Source: Elymus sibiricus
Lineage: Eukaryota > Streptophyta > Magnoliopsida > Poales > Poaceae
Direction of reading: 5' to 3'
DNA length: 64,000 nt
Assembly (NCBI GenBank): GCA_039707655.1
Contig: CM077675.1
Span: 418,375,162 to 418,439,161, forward strand
In this document: one piece after another, positions 1 to 10,494 of the stretch
How positions within the stretch are numbered: the stretch's first letter is position 1
Layout of the letters: each line of letters starts with the position of its first letter
Position numbers and translations under genes: made by a program
The notes under the pieces: model-generated
Seen by the model: the letters and a program-made list of their open reading frames with translations, nothing else
Told to the model about the DNA's origin: nothing
The model's database searches: none

Positions 1-881
1 ATAAAAATGGAAAGATGGTAGAACGCTAGCCCTTACAAAACTAAACACCATTGAGGATGAAAAAAATACAATCAAGACCGAAAAATCCCCTGAGCTGGAC
101 ACTAACGCCCATCACCTGCCTTCGGCTCCACCAAACGAAAAACTAATTGATCACCTTCTCATCTGAGCTTGACACGTCCCCGTCCCCATCGCTGATATTT
201 AGCATTGTGCACCTCCAAGGTGAGTCACTAAATGTGAAATCATTGCCATTGAACAAATTAGACCGGGGCAACACTACAGACACGGCATCGAACACCAGAT
301 CTGGCATCCCCCACATGAACAAGACGTCGGAGAAGGAAACCATACCTGCCAGCCACGAACCACGAACCCAACACACGATTCACCATCTTCTAGATGTCGT
401 CGATGCAGACTACAATCTGCATCCGCTCCTGGACCACCTCCCAAGCTCGACGTCGGGGCTGCAACAAACGTTGTCGCAACGGCGGAGCCCGACGACACAA
501 GTCCACCACGAGGATGCCACTGCCCGCCACGCCATTCTTACTTGAACAGTCTGGTTTTCAAATACATCGTCAAAATAGGGCCGCTCGTCTTGTTAGGGAA
601 GGATCTGAATCTCATTTATTTAGAGCCGCCATTGCCGCGGCCGAAGCCGACAATGCCCGAGCCAAAACCCTGTGCTATTAGTGCCTAAACCTAAAGCTGC
701 CTAGTCCACATACGTGGATCCGACGCCCCCCCTCATCACTGACGATCGAGATCGTCAGCGGAGGGGATCCGCCGGAGGACGGCGGCGACGAAACTCTCCT
801 GACGGTTGGTGCTGGCGAGATCGTCCTTTCTTCTTGGGAAAGAAAGAAAACGTGATGCCCTCGCATATGTGAGTAAATGAA
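1..881. other. Unclassified left-edge sequence, no supported gene
   Basis: I recognise no complete gene or element end here. Open frames exist on both strands (for example 147-545 plus and 143-376 minus) but they overlap each other, lack family motifs and look like chance or decayed coding sequence. The stretch around 590-860 is GC-richer than what follows and may be the remnant of an element that continues beyond the left edge of the window. Confidence 0.4.
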
Positions 882-1146
882 AAATCTTCCATGCACGATT
901 TTGTATGTAGAAAGTTCCATACGATGTAAATACAAGTGAAGAGTCCAACAGCTTCGACCGTACGTGGAAGTGCAATATATATATACTTGTCCATCTACAC
1001 CCGAACAGACCATCAAGCTGCATAAAAGAATCATTGCCCTACATATTGGCAATACCATGCTTTTTGGAGTTACAAGAAAAACTGAAAAAAATAGACGCTG
1101 GGAATAGGCGACATCGGGAAAGGGGTCATCATTTTTAGCTAGCTCA

Positions 1147-1589
1147 GAGCATCTACAGCCGGACCCCCTATATGCTCCTCAAACGCCCGGAACGCCCTCC
1201 CGGTCACTGACCGGTCACAAAAATGCGACCCAACCGGACCCCTCATATCCGTCTCAAACGCCCGGACTGACCGGCACCCCTCATATCCATCTCAAATATG
1301 GGGACGATATGAGGGCTCGTGGACGCGCCCGGACACGCCCGGTCAGTCCACCATGTAGGACGCGACCCCACTCCGGACCATCTTTTCTCTTTTCTTATTC
1401 ACTATTTTCTTTCTCTTTATTCTTCTTCACCAATCACGTGCAAGTGACCAGACATATGAGAAGAAAAATGAGAAGTGTGGCTGCGCGGACCAAATTATAG
1501 GGGCTCAAAACGGACACGCCCGGTCACTGACCGGGCGCGTCTGCGGGCGTTTAAGGGGTCAGATTTGCTAGGTCCGGCTGTAGATGCTC
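1147..1589. mobile_element. PIF/Harbinger-like MITE, 443 bp, TSD TCA
   Basis: Perfect 19-bp terminal inverted repeats begin GAGCATCTACAGCC (1147-1165) and end with the reverse complement (1571-1589). They are flanked by a 3-bp duplication TCA at 1144-1146 and 1590-1592. The interior is made of repeated CCGGTCACTGACCGG-type palindromic stretches and has no transposase frame, so the element is non-autonomous. Three-base target duplications and GAGCATCT-type ends are usual for Harbinger-class MITEs in grasses. The related uninterrupted sequence at 4871-4890 has one TCA (4878-4880) and no element, which supports the boundaries. Confidence 0.85.
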
Positions 1590-1845
1590 TCACAACATTC
1601 TGTGCAATTGGGTTCTCTCATCGATGTGCTATAAGCATGGCTGTATTTGTACTTGCGGAAATCCAATTTTCGGTGCTTCAGAAGCCTTCCGAAGTTTGAG
1701 GGCGGGCAGACGTGTGATGGCCACCAACACAACGACCGCAAAAACTGAACACGGATAAGCTAACGGGAGATTGGTACGGCTCGGGTGTGTGCTGCGCCGA
1801 AAACGCATGTAAGGGCACTGCTGTGCTGGCTTCGAATGTGCATTA

Positions 1846-3661
1846 GGCCAACTCCAGCGCACGACCCTAAACGGACGTTCGCTTCGGCCTGCTTTTCGTC
1901 CGTTTGGGGCGGCAATGGATTAGCCCATGTCCAGATCGGGCCGCTGCCGTGTGGGTGCGCCCAGCGCGCGGCCGCACCCCAAATCATGTCCGGGATGGAC
2001 ATGATATATAAAAAAATGCAAACCCAAATAAAAATTTCAAAAAAATTCAAATAAACGCAAACATTAACGATAAAACATAATTAAACATATAAACTTAATA
2101 GAACATAGTCTTCACGGCCTCCAAACGGCCTCCACAGAACTTAATTAACATAATTAACATAAAAACTTAAAAAAAAACAAGCGCCGCCCGCGCGCTGCTG
2201 CCGCCGTCGATGCCGTGCCCGTCGCCGTCTCACGCGCCACCGTTGTCGTCCTCGTCGCTGGTGACATCGATGTAGGGCGGCGGCGCCCAGAGGTGGGACG
2301 GTGGCCCCTGGAAAGTGGGAGGCGCCTGCACCACCTCCCCCCGTGGCGACGGCTCGCGCTCCGGTGACCGCGGCGGCGTGGGGCACCAAGACCCGGCCCC
2401 CACGGCGTCGGTCATGTCGGAGGCCGTGCACGACCAGCTCCACTGCTGGCCCACTAGGCCGGGGTGCCACGCGGCGACGGGCTGCTCCTCCAGCACCTCC
2501 TCCTTCACCTCCTCCTTCACCTCCATCATGTCCAGCTCGGGCACGGCCACGTCGCCGGCCGCAGAGAGGGCGAGCATGGTGTCCAGACCCACCCATTGCC
2601 GCTCATCGTACGTGTTCTTGGAGTCTTCCAAGACACGTTGGATGAGGCGGGCCTCCTCCTCCTCTGTCATGGGAGGAGGTGGTGGTGGTGACGGAGAGGG
2701 CGACGGCGTCGGCGTGATGCCGCGCATCCGCGTACGCCCGCGCACCTGGGGAGGGCTTGGAGCACGCGCTCGGCGCTCTGGACGTGCACGCCGCGGGCTA
2801 CCTGGGCGACCAGCGAAATGTGACGCGCGCCGCACGTCGTGCTCGTCCTGGAACCAAGTGTCCCACAGGGGGGAATCCACGGCGTACCTGTCATCGTCGT
2901 AGAGGTCGTCAGGCAGGCGGCGGCGGCGGCGGCGGTGGATCTCCTCGCGGCGGGCACGGCCGCTCAACGGGATCGGCACCCGATCCGCGGAGAGATGCCA
3001 GTTATTGGGCAGGTGCACGTCCGCCCAGGGGAGCGGCGTCCCTGTTTCCCAATAACGCCGGCAAACATCCGAGGGGACGTACTGCCGGATGCGCACCGGG
3101 GCGGCCGGAGGGGCGATGGCGAATGCGGGCGGTGCGGGGGCCCTTCGTGGGGGTGGCGTGGTGCTAGCGGCGCGCCGGCGGCCGGAGGACGAACCAGCCT
3201 CGTGGTCGTGTGCTCCCTTGCGGCCGGTGCTCACCACACCATTGCTGCTGGCGGCCGACGAGCTCGAGGAGGTGGACTAGGGTTTGGGGGTGCCGGTTTC
3301 GAGGAGACCGCACGGCTGGAGTGGGAAGCGTGGACTGACCGGTCCACGGCTTCCACATTAAGAAGGACGGCGACCGCTCGCCTGGGCGGATGACAGGTGG
3401 GGCCGACCTCGCGTGCGCAATGAATTTGGGCGGTGGGAGTTAGGTGGCCGCCTGCCACGCGGCCTCGACGCGGACGAGAGAAGCGTCCGTTCGCTGTCCG
3501 CCTGGACCCAAACCGGGCGCATGTTTGCGCTGGAAATGGGTCGGGCCGAACAGAAAACGGACAAGATGGGTCCAGCCTAGCGCGCGCTGGGCCGTGGGGT
3601 TTGTCCGTTTTGCCCCAAACGGACAGGGCCGGACGGGATGGGTCCTGCGCTGGAGTTGGCC
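1846..3661. mobile_element. PIF/Harbinger-like non-autonomous element, 1816 bp, TSD TTA
   Basis: Inverted ends starting GGCCAACTCCAGCGCACGAC at 1846 and finishing with CGCTGGAGTTGGCC at 3661 are bordered by TTA at 1843-1845 and 3662-3664, the TWA-type target duplication expected of PIF/Harbinger. Subterminal sequence on both sides carries copies of a CCGTTTGGGG/CCCCAAACGG motif. The interior is GC-rich and holds one long minus-strand frame (2230-3237) that is not a recognisable transposase or Myb-like Harbinger protein. The element is probably moved by a transposase encoded elsewhere. Class assignment rests on ends and TSD only. Confidence 0.85.
2230..3237 (-). CDS. Hypothetical 335-residue protein carried inside a Harbinger-like element
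   Basis: This is the longest frame inside the 1816-bp element. The first codon of the frame as given is GTG; the frame can be read further upstream but has no in-frame ATG before a TAG, so the true start is unknown or lost. Visible features are an Arg/Ser/Pro-rich N-terminus, a central part with YVPSDVCRRYWETGTPLPW and DDLYDDDRYAVDSPLWDTWF, a Pro/Ser run, an acidic segment starting MTEEEEARLIQRVLEDS, a Val-Lys-Glu repeat, and an acidic C-terminus. I recognise no enzyme domain, no DDE triad and no DNA-binding fold. It could be a captured host coding sequence or a protein peculiar to this element type. Strong GC and codon bias make it stand out from its AT-rich surroundings. Confidence 0.45.
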   Translation of the reverse strand: MVSTGRKGAHDHEAGSSSGRRRAASTTPPPRRAPAPPAFAIAPPAAPVRIRQYVPSDVCRRYWETGTPLPWADVHLPNNWHLSADRVPIPLSGRARREEIHRRRRRRLPDDLYDDDRYAVDSPLWDTWFQDEHDVRRASHFAGRPGSPRRARPERRARAPSPPQVRGRTRMRGITPTPSPSPSPPPPPPMTEEEEARLIQRVLEDSKNTYDERQWVGLDTMLALSAAGDVAVPELDMMEVKEEVKEEVLEEQPVAAWHPGLVGQQWSWSCTASDMTDAVGAGSWCPTPPRSPEREPSPRGEVVQAPPTFQGPPSHLWAPPPYIDVTSDEDDNGGA

Positions 3662-3700
3662 TTATAGGAGGCATGCAGACATCAAATTGACGAGCCTTCG

Positions 3701-4573
3701 CACAGGGGGCGATCCAATTGTACCGACTCAACGTTGTAGCGAATGTAGAGAGCGGCATTGTAGCATCCTGTTCACTTTAAAGGACCGGTTCTTCGATCCA
3801 TTTTTATTTTAAACATTTCTTGAAATATGAACTCTTTTAAAATTTGTACAACTTTTGAAATTTTCTTAAATTTTTTAAACACAGTGACCTTTTTGTAATA
3901 TACGATGAATTTTTTTAAATACACACTGAACATTTTTGTAATATACGTTGAACATTTCTTAATATATAGTGAACATTTTTATAATGCACGGTGAACATTT
4001 AGTAATATATGGTGAATAAGTTTTTTCACTACAATGAATTTATTTTGTAAAAATATACTGATATTTTTTGAATATACACTGGACATTTTTGTAATATATG
4101 TTGCACATTTTCATTGAACATTTTTATAACGCACAGTCAACTTTTTTTAATATACGACAAATATTCTCTTAATACTATGAACATTTTTGTAATACACGGC
4201 GATCTTTTTTGTATAATACAGAAAAGAAGAAAAGCGAAAAAAAGGAGAAAACCCCAGAAAAAAACTAACATGGAAAACCAGAAAGTTAAAATATTAATAA
4301 AAAAATGAAAAACCCTAAAGTAACCCCCCCCCCCCCTCCAAATAGGATAGAAAGAAGAAGAAATGAAAAAACCCGTGGTGCTAACGAAAGAAAATGATCG
4401 CATGCCAAAAACCAGGAGCTTGGCCGGCCCATGTCGCCACCCCACCTATTTGCCGCCCGCCCGCCCACGGGTGGCGCATAGGATTGTCCCATCATAACCC
4501 TCTCCCTATCATGCTTGATGGCCCCACTGCATTCACGACACCAGCACATATACAATAGAACACAAACGCAATA
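3701..4573. repeat. AT-rich degenerate repeat with GAACATTTTT motif
   Basis: About 3780-4220 is composed of imperfect copies of a unit reading GAACATTTTTGTAATATAC, followed by A/G-rich sequence, a run of 13 C at 4324-4336, and a GGCCGGCCC-containing GC-rich patch near 4421. The same order (AT-rich GAACATTTTT repeats, then a GGGCCGGCC patch) recurs at about 62930-63720, so both probably derive from one class of element. I found no inverted termini or coding capacity. Confidence 0.45.
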
Positions 4574-5190
4574 AAATCTTCCGTGCATTATTTTCTAACA
4601 ATAAAGTTCAATACGATGTAAATGCAGGTGAATATCCCAACAACTTTGACAATATGTGCAATATATATACTAGTCCAACCAGACATGAACAGGGTGTCAA
4701 GGTTCATAAAATAATATCATTCACCCACAACCTATACATGGACAATACCATAATATTTTGGAGTTTTCATATAGCAAATAGGCCAGTCCACAAAATAAAG
4801 GAAAGGATGGAAGGAAAATTAAAGAGTATAAGGGAATAGTAGACACCAGGAAAGGACAGATCATTGCCCAAGTTAGCTCACGACATCATGTGGCTTTAGG
4901 TTCTCTTGATGATCTATACTAAGCCTGCTCACACTTATATGCACGCACAAAGACGCACAGATGTACAATGTTCTACGCTTTACAATATTTGTCAAGATCG
5001 AAGGCAAGTAGAGGCACGACGGTCACCCACAACACTCAACATGCCAACCACGAAGACTGAACATGAAGACGCTGATGTGGGGATCACATTTGTTCGGGCA
5101 CAACCAAAGAGCGTGTTATGCCGATATGGCGATGCAGCCCCATGGCATAGGGGGAGACCAGATGCAGATTCATTCCATCAACATTTATTG
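4574..5190 (+). repeat. Copy 2 of the diverged repeat (uninterrupted)
   Basis: This copy matches 882-1146, then 1590-1845, then 3662-3700, in that order, without either DNA transposon. It shows the pre-insertion state of both sites: a single TCA at 4878-4880 and a continuous GGCATAGGGGGAG near 5150. Beyond 5190 the match is lost. No coding function is supported. The 5191-5343 stretch contains a short local direct repeat around ATTCATTCCATCAACATTTA (5169 and 5240). Confidence 0.6.
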
Positions 5191-5810
5191 TTTTGTCCCA
5201 TGTCACAAAATTCATTCCAAGTTCCCGTATTAGTCATGATTCATTCCATCAACATTTATTGTTTTGTTATAGTTAATTTTTTTTCACGAGCAGCAAACAT
5301 TGTTTCCACCTGATGTGAATTTCTTTCTACTCATAACAATATTCACTACCAGAAAGAAAAGAATCACCTTATTTGCTGAGTGTCGTGTACCTTCGACGAT
5401 GCATAACTCTTACCATAGTACTCTTTGAACTCGCACCACCCTTTGACGATGTACCCCCCTTTGATGTTTGTGACCCAATGTTTGCTATGCGTAAATTCAT
5501 CATCATCATCATCATCGTATTTTGCAACACTCTTACCTAATCTTATGCTCTTTGAGCTTGAACCGCCCTTCAATAATGCAAGAGCCTTACATCGACGATC
5601 ATTGTTCGATCCACCCCATAGTAGCTTCATCCTCCCGAAGTTATGGGTTCCTTTGTTAAGAAACTATGTGTCCCTATGATACTACTACGCATTACAAACG
5701 ATAATAAGACCGGCAATTAGAACCACCACCTACTAACAAAATGAATATGTAATATCAATTACCTTAATATGGTAGGCATAATAATACTTCTAAAAGAACT
5801 TCATTACTCG

Positions 5811-6060
5811 CACTATCAGGGAAAAGCCTACTAGTAGCGCCGGTTTTTGTACTAGCAGTACCGCGGGTACCCGCGCTACTGCTACGGCGCTACAGCTAAA
5901 TTTTAGCAGTAGCGCGTGTTCTACCCAGCGCTACTGGTAATATCCTATAGCAGTAGCGCTCCTCCTCCCAGCGCTACTGCTAACTATCTGCAGCGCGTTC
6001 TGCAGTGGAGCGCTACTGTTACAAGCGCGCTGCAGGTAATATTTTTCCAGTGCTACTACT
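5811..6060. repeat. Left terminal inverted and subterminal repeats of the 20-kb CACTA
   Basis: After the CACTATCAGGGAAAAG terminus, short units built on GCAGTAGCGC and its complement GCGCTACTGC occur in both orientations to about 6060 (for example near 5877, 5907, 5928, 5950, 5970, 6010). In En/Spm-type elements such subterminal repeats bind the element's second protein and are needed for excision; here that role is inferred from position and motif. Confidence 0.8.
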
Positions 6061-6804
6061 AATATTTTTTATGGTTTTTTTTTGCGTTTTGTTGCTCTAT
6101 TTATACAGATACAACTTCTATACGATAACAACATGCATATTCATTGAAACAGATATGAATAAAAGAAGTTCTTTCATCTCATATCATCATCATCACTAAT
6201 AGTCGATCACGTTCATGTCTCGAAGATATAGCGATACAAGTTATTAGATGTCTCGAATACATGCAACTACCCATGATCACACTCATGTTTCATCATCTAT
6301 GTAACCTAGCTATGATCTGATCGCATACAAGAGAAGGACGATCACGATGAGCACAAGCGGGATTATGTAGTATTTCTTGAGGCGTCGGTTCTGATTTCTC
6401 TCGCGCGCTAGCGTCCACCTCAAGTAACTAGCTTCCGCCTCGTTTCTGCTAGCAAACCCTTTCTGGCTGCCGCCCGGGAAGCGACACACTTGGGCCTGAC
6501 ACTCTAGTCACTCCTCGTATACTCCCGGAACCCTCCCAATGTACACGGCATACCACCTCGGCATGGATGATCTATATACCTGTCAGAGATGCATATATTA
6601 TCCAGTGAATTCAACATTAATATGCAACATAATATACGACGTCGGCATGCGGAGAGAAATAGTTAGCAAATAGAAGCAACATAAACATAGATAACTAAAT
6701 AGAGTGCGATAGCGTTTACATCTAATAGTTACGTCGTACAGATAAATTCTAAGTTTCGGTTGTAGAGAAAGTAACAACTAAACAGGCACAATGTCATCGT
6801 TAAT
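6061..6804. other. CACTA 3' untranslated region, no gene seen
   Basis: This is AT-rich sequence between the left subterminal repeats and the stop codon of the minus-strand tnpA/ULP-like gene. It includes a short CAT/ATC microsatellite near 6182-6196. I see no further open frame with family motifs; it probably contains the 3' untranslated region and polyadenylation site of the gene at 6805-10494. Confidence 0.5.
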
Positions 6805-9800
6805 TTAAGCATTGCACTCGTGCCATTCGTCCATATCCGGGAGGATGCACCCAAGCTTGGTGAAAGGCGTGGTGTCCTGACGTAGTAGGGCCATGCGGGT
6901 GCGGACGTCACGCCGCGATATTGGACCGCCGTAGAACATCCCATTCTCTTCAATGATGTCTTTGATGATGATCGACGCAATTTCCTGCTGGATGCGGTAG
7001 AATTCATTTCGTAGTAGATGATCCGGTACGGTTTCTAAGGCTTCGGCCCATCTCTGGATATGGGTATCAGATGTAGATGTCATGCGAAGTGACTGTTGAT
7101 CCCTTCTGTACTCCAGCATTAGATGGATGACGTAGAATCCATCCTTATTACTTGTTGCCGGTCGCTGAACGCAATAGAAGTTAGTCTTGTGGGCGAAACA
7201 CACCGTGCCCCTAAATGTCTTCTTCAATTGGATGTAGCCACCTCGCATGCTGAAGCCCAGGAGAGCTTTGTCCAGAATATATTTGATGTCTGTGTAATCT
7301 TTCTTCTGTATGTTCATGGACGGGTCCAAATACAGTGCGCGGGAGTAACGCGGGTAAAGAACGATGAGAATGGCGCTCTCGTGGCTGCGCAAAAATAAAT
7401 ACACGATCAACTTAGTGTTCATGCGTGCAAAAGTAACGATTGAAATGCACGAAAGGATGTATGTGCTATAGTGGCTATCCGCGGATGACTTACCTGGGAT
7501 GATAAGGTACGAGAATCGCTTCCTTGTCCTTATGGTTGACGATGAACTCTTCCATGTACTTCGTCGCATATTTGCGGTTGGCTTCGTCGACTAACAAGTA
7601 GCCCTCACGCATGTAGTACGGGTCCGCGACCGCAAGACCACTGATTTGCTCTTTCCTGATGATGTAGTTCATATGAAGCGCATAAAGACGGACGGACGAC
7701 AAATCTAGCCGCCTCATTAGGAACATCTTGAAGATGTAGTCAAATCGCAGGAAGAACATGTCCGCAGGGCAGGCGTGTACGTACTCCTTGTCAATACACG
7801 GCACATGGACTGTATAAAGCGGGTATCCTGGATCATTCGAGGAGAGAAGGCTTCTCTCCGTCGACAGCACATGGTCATGCAGTCTCCTGAGATCCCCTGT
7901 TATGGCGGCTAGCGCATCCTCCGGTAACATTGGCTTTCCCGCGATATGGATAGACGGCACACCTTTGATCGGTACACTGTCTGCAACCCGGGTATGCGGA
8001 GGCGGCTGGCTGCTAGAAGCCACTTTTGCAACTTTGGCGGCAACCGGGTCTTTCCTCGCCGGTCTCTTCATCTGCTTCTTCTTGGTGCGATCAGGTGCTG
8101 GTGGGTCTGTCAGACCCTGTCTGACCACCGTCCCCAGTGTCGTTGGGCTAAGCATTGCACGATCTTGTCTTAATAGTTGAGCTTGGGTTGAGGCGACATC
8201 TGGAGGGGTGTCCTGTGAGGCTTGCATGAACAAAGACTTCTTGCACTCCCGAGGACGTTCCTGCTCCGGCTGTTCCTCATATGGCTGACTCATCACTACG
8301 TCCTCATAGTAGGTGTCGGCGCCGGTATTGAGCCACTGGAGAGGGTTCTCGTCTTCAATGTCATGATCCATATCCTCATCCATGTGGACGACATCATCAG
8401 CCGGGGCCGGAACGGTTGGACCCCCTTCCTCGTGTCGCTCGCCCTCACCCAGCAGCACAGACAGTAGTCGTAATTGCGTAGGTGGGGTTGTGGTCATACC
8501 TTGCTCAGGTCCCTTTGGATTGCTCCCAACCACGTCCAAACGAATAAGATTCTTCGGCCACAAGATTGGCCAATTTTTCAATTCGGCAAGTTGTGTCGGT
8601 GTCTCGTCATCCTCTCCACCTATTGGTACGGGAAGACATAAACCCTCATAGCCATGTTCCACACTCGCCACGGAGACCCTTAAGGCGTTATCGGGCATCT
8701 GCCGGCCATGGAACGAGCGATCCTTGGGCTTCATTATAGTAGACTTCCCCACAACCACCAACCCACCGTTCATGTGGTAGAGGAGGGTGCACGGAATGGA
8801 GTCGGCCTCCAAAGACATGTGTGCGGCGTCTGAGATCCGAAAGGCAACGGGAACTAAAGATTAGTTACTTATGTTGATGAGCGTGCCATGCGTATTTACC
8901 ATGAGGGCATCGAGCACGGCCAATGTCGACGGCCCGACATTTAAGCCAGAGACGGAGCATGGGCTGCTGTCAGAGGGTGCAGGTGCGGGAGCTGGTGCTG
9001 CTGGAATAGGTGCGTGTGCGGTCGCCATAGCAGGTAAGGGTGTGGGTGCGAAGTTCAACGAGTTGCTCCCGGTGAAGCTAGGCATGGGAAATTCATTTGC
9101 GTGGCGGTGTGGATTCTGTTGCACCCAACTGACCATAGATGGAATCAAGCTTGTCAATGCAGCTGCCACATCATTTCTGCAGGCATCTACCGCTGCCCTT
9201 CTTGCCTCAGCTATGGTTTCAGCTTTGTTTTTTTCCAACGCCAGTGCCACCTTCTCGTCGATAGTCACTTGACTAAACTTCTTTCTCTGCTTTTGGCCTC
9301 GGGGTCCTCCCTATAGTAGTACTTCCACGTGGCGCCGTCTCCGATGGCGTGCACACGTCCATACGAAGGCGGCTTATCCAGCGGTTTTCCGTACATTATG
9401 TTGAGTGCCCGGTTGAAAGGGGTGTCCCACTTGTACTTTGGCGCCGATGATTGAGTCGACGAGTCGCTTTCGACTGCAAGCTTGTGTTGCTCTCTCTCTA
9501 CAAAATGAGCGTGAATCAATTACGAATGTTGACTAGAACGTCGTCGACTTGATCAGAAGCTAATATAAGGTGGTAAAATGATAATTACCAATAATCTCAT
9601 GAATTCCCTCGTAGGCCCGTCCGTGTAAAATTCCTTTTTTATTGGGTCCCACTTGAACCGGGCCCTGATGAAGTCATGCTCCTGCTGGTCGGTGAACTCA
9701 GCCAAGTGGTCTGGGAGCCCCAGACGTTCACGTTCCGCGTCCTCCTTAGCCCACACGGGCCTCTTGCCCGTGTAACCACGACTTCCGAGGTGGTGGTTCC

Positions 9801-10494
9801 CCATGTTCCTTGCCTGAAGCTCCTTGCCTTTCTCCGATCTGGCCTTGGCAGCTTCTTCAGCGCAAGTCGCCTTGAACTTTTCAAAGTCCTCTTCCGAAAT
9901 TTTCGGATTCTCTTCTTTTATCTGGGCGTAGGTTTGATGCTCTACTTCAATCGCCCTTTTCACCCTTGTTTTCCAGGCGCTCAATGAGTTGCTGAACTTT
10001 CCTAGGGCTTTTTTGTTTATTTTCTTCATGGCAGGATCTTTCCACGGGTCATTGATCTTTTCATCCCGTCCGGGGAACAAGAATCTTGCGTGCAACCTAG
10101 TTAGGATCAGGTGTTGCGAAGGTTCATTCTGCCGTATTTTTGCGTCATTGATGTTAGCGGTATCCCGTAGGATGCATGCTAGTTGGTTGCCGTACGTCGC
10201 TTCCATGTCCCGCGGCTCGATTGGCTCGAAATCGCCTTCTAACACCTCCGTGATCACCAGTCTTCCGATGCCAACCTGATTTGGGCGTCGTGTCCTGTTT
10301 CCGTTCTTTCCATCACTGGCTTGGGAGGTACCATCGGTGGCCGTCTCCGCCTCAGTGCCGGTGTGGGTGGCATCAGTGTCGGTGCCGTTTGCGCCATCGG
10401 CGTTGGCATCAGTGGCCGTCCCCATCTCTTGTCTAGCCAGATAGTTGAAGTAAACGTGTGCTGCTTCATCTCCGGCTTCATCGTTGTCGGCCAT
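6805..10494 (-). pseudogene. tnpA-like (Ptta/En/Spm) gene with ULP-like C-terminal domain, decayed
   Basis: The start ATG at 10494 opens MADNDEAGDEAAHVYFNYLA. Exon 1 (to about 9590) carries a plant transposase (Ptta/En/Spm, PF03004-like) region: SAWKTRVKR, GNHHLGSRGYTGKRPVW and FTDQQEHDFIRARFKWDP. It ends at a GT donor in GAGATTATTG|GTAATT. Exon 2 begins after TTTTGTAG near 9501; a small indel near 9310 shifts the frame between WKYYY and GGPRGQKQRK. Later exons start after ATCTCAG at about 8835 and after TGCGCAG at about 7388, with a donor CCAG|GTAAGT near 7495. The last exons resemble a C48 (Ulp1-like) cysteine protease: VPYHP followed by a spliced HESAILIVLYP, then LYLDPS, then CVQRPATSNKDGFYV. 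The usual Asn-Asp-Cys-Gly reads Asn-Lys-Asp-Gly, so the expected catalytic cysteine is missing. The product is presumed to bind the subterminal repeats. Exon joins are inferred. Confidence 0.75.

Larger units (their letters stand above)
882..3700 (+). repeat. Copy 1 of a diverged repeat, split by two DNA transposons
   Basis: From about 882 the sequence can be aligned by eye with 4574 onward: both copies share the CGATGTAAAT block, the GTGCAATATATATA block, and a stretch ending in TTAGCTCA. The alignment is interrupted at 1147-1589 and at 1846-3661, exactly where two inverted-repeat elements lie, and resumes after each. The underlying sequence is therefore about 0.6 kb. I see no reliable coding sequence in it. 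The copies differ at roughly a third of positions, so the duplication is old. Confidence 0.65.

Noticed and set aside
4324..4336. Run of 13 C as a possible structural element
   Set aside because: Most likely a simple homopolymer prone to sequencing error; no other support.
5364..5630. Minus-strand 88-codon frame with an Asp run (from a CATCAT microsatellite)
   Set aside because: The Asp run comes from a simple repeat and the rest matches no family I know; it lies in the left arm of the putative outer CACTA.
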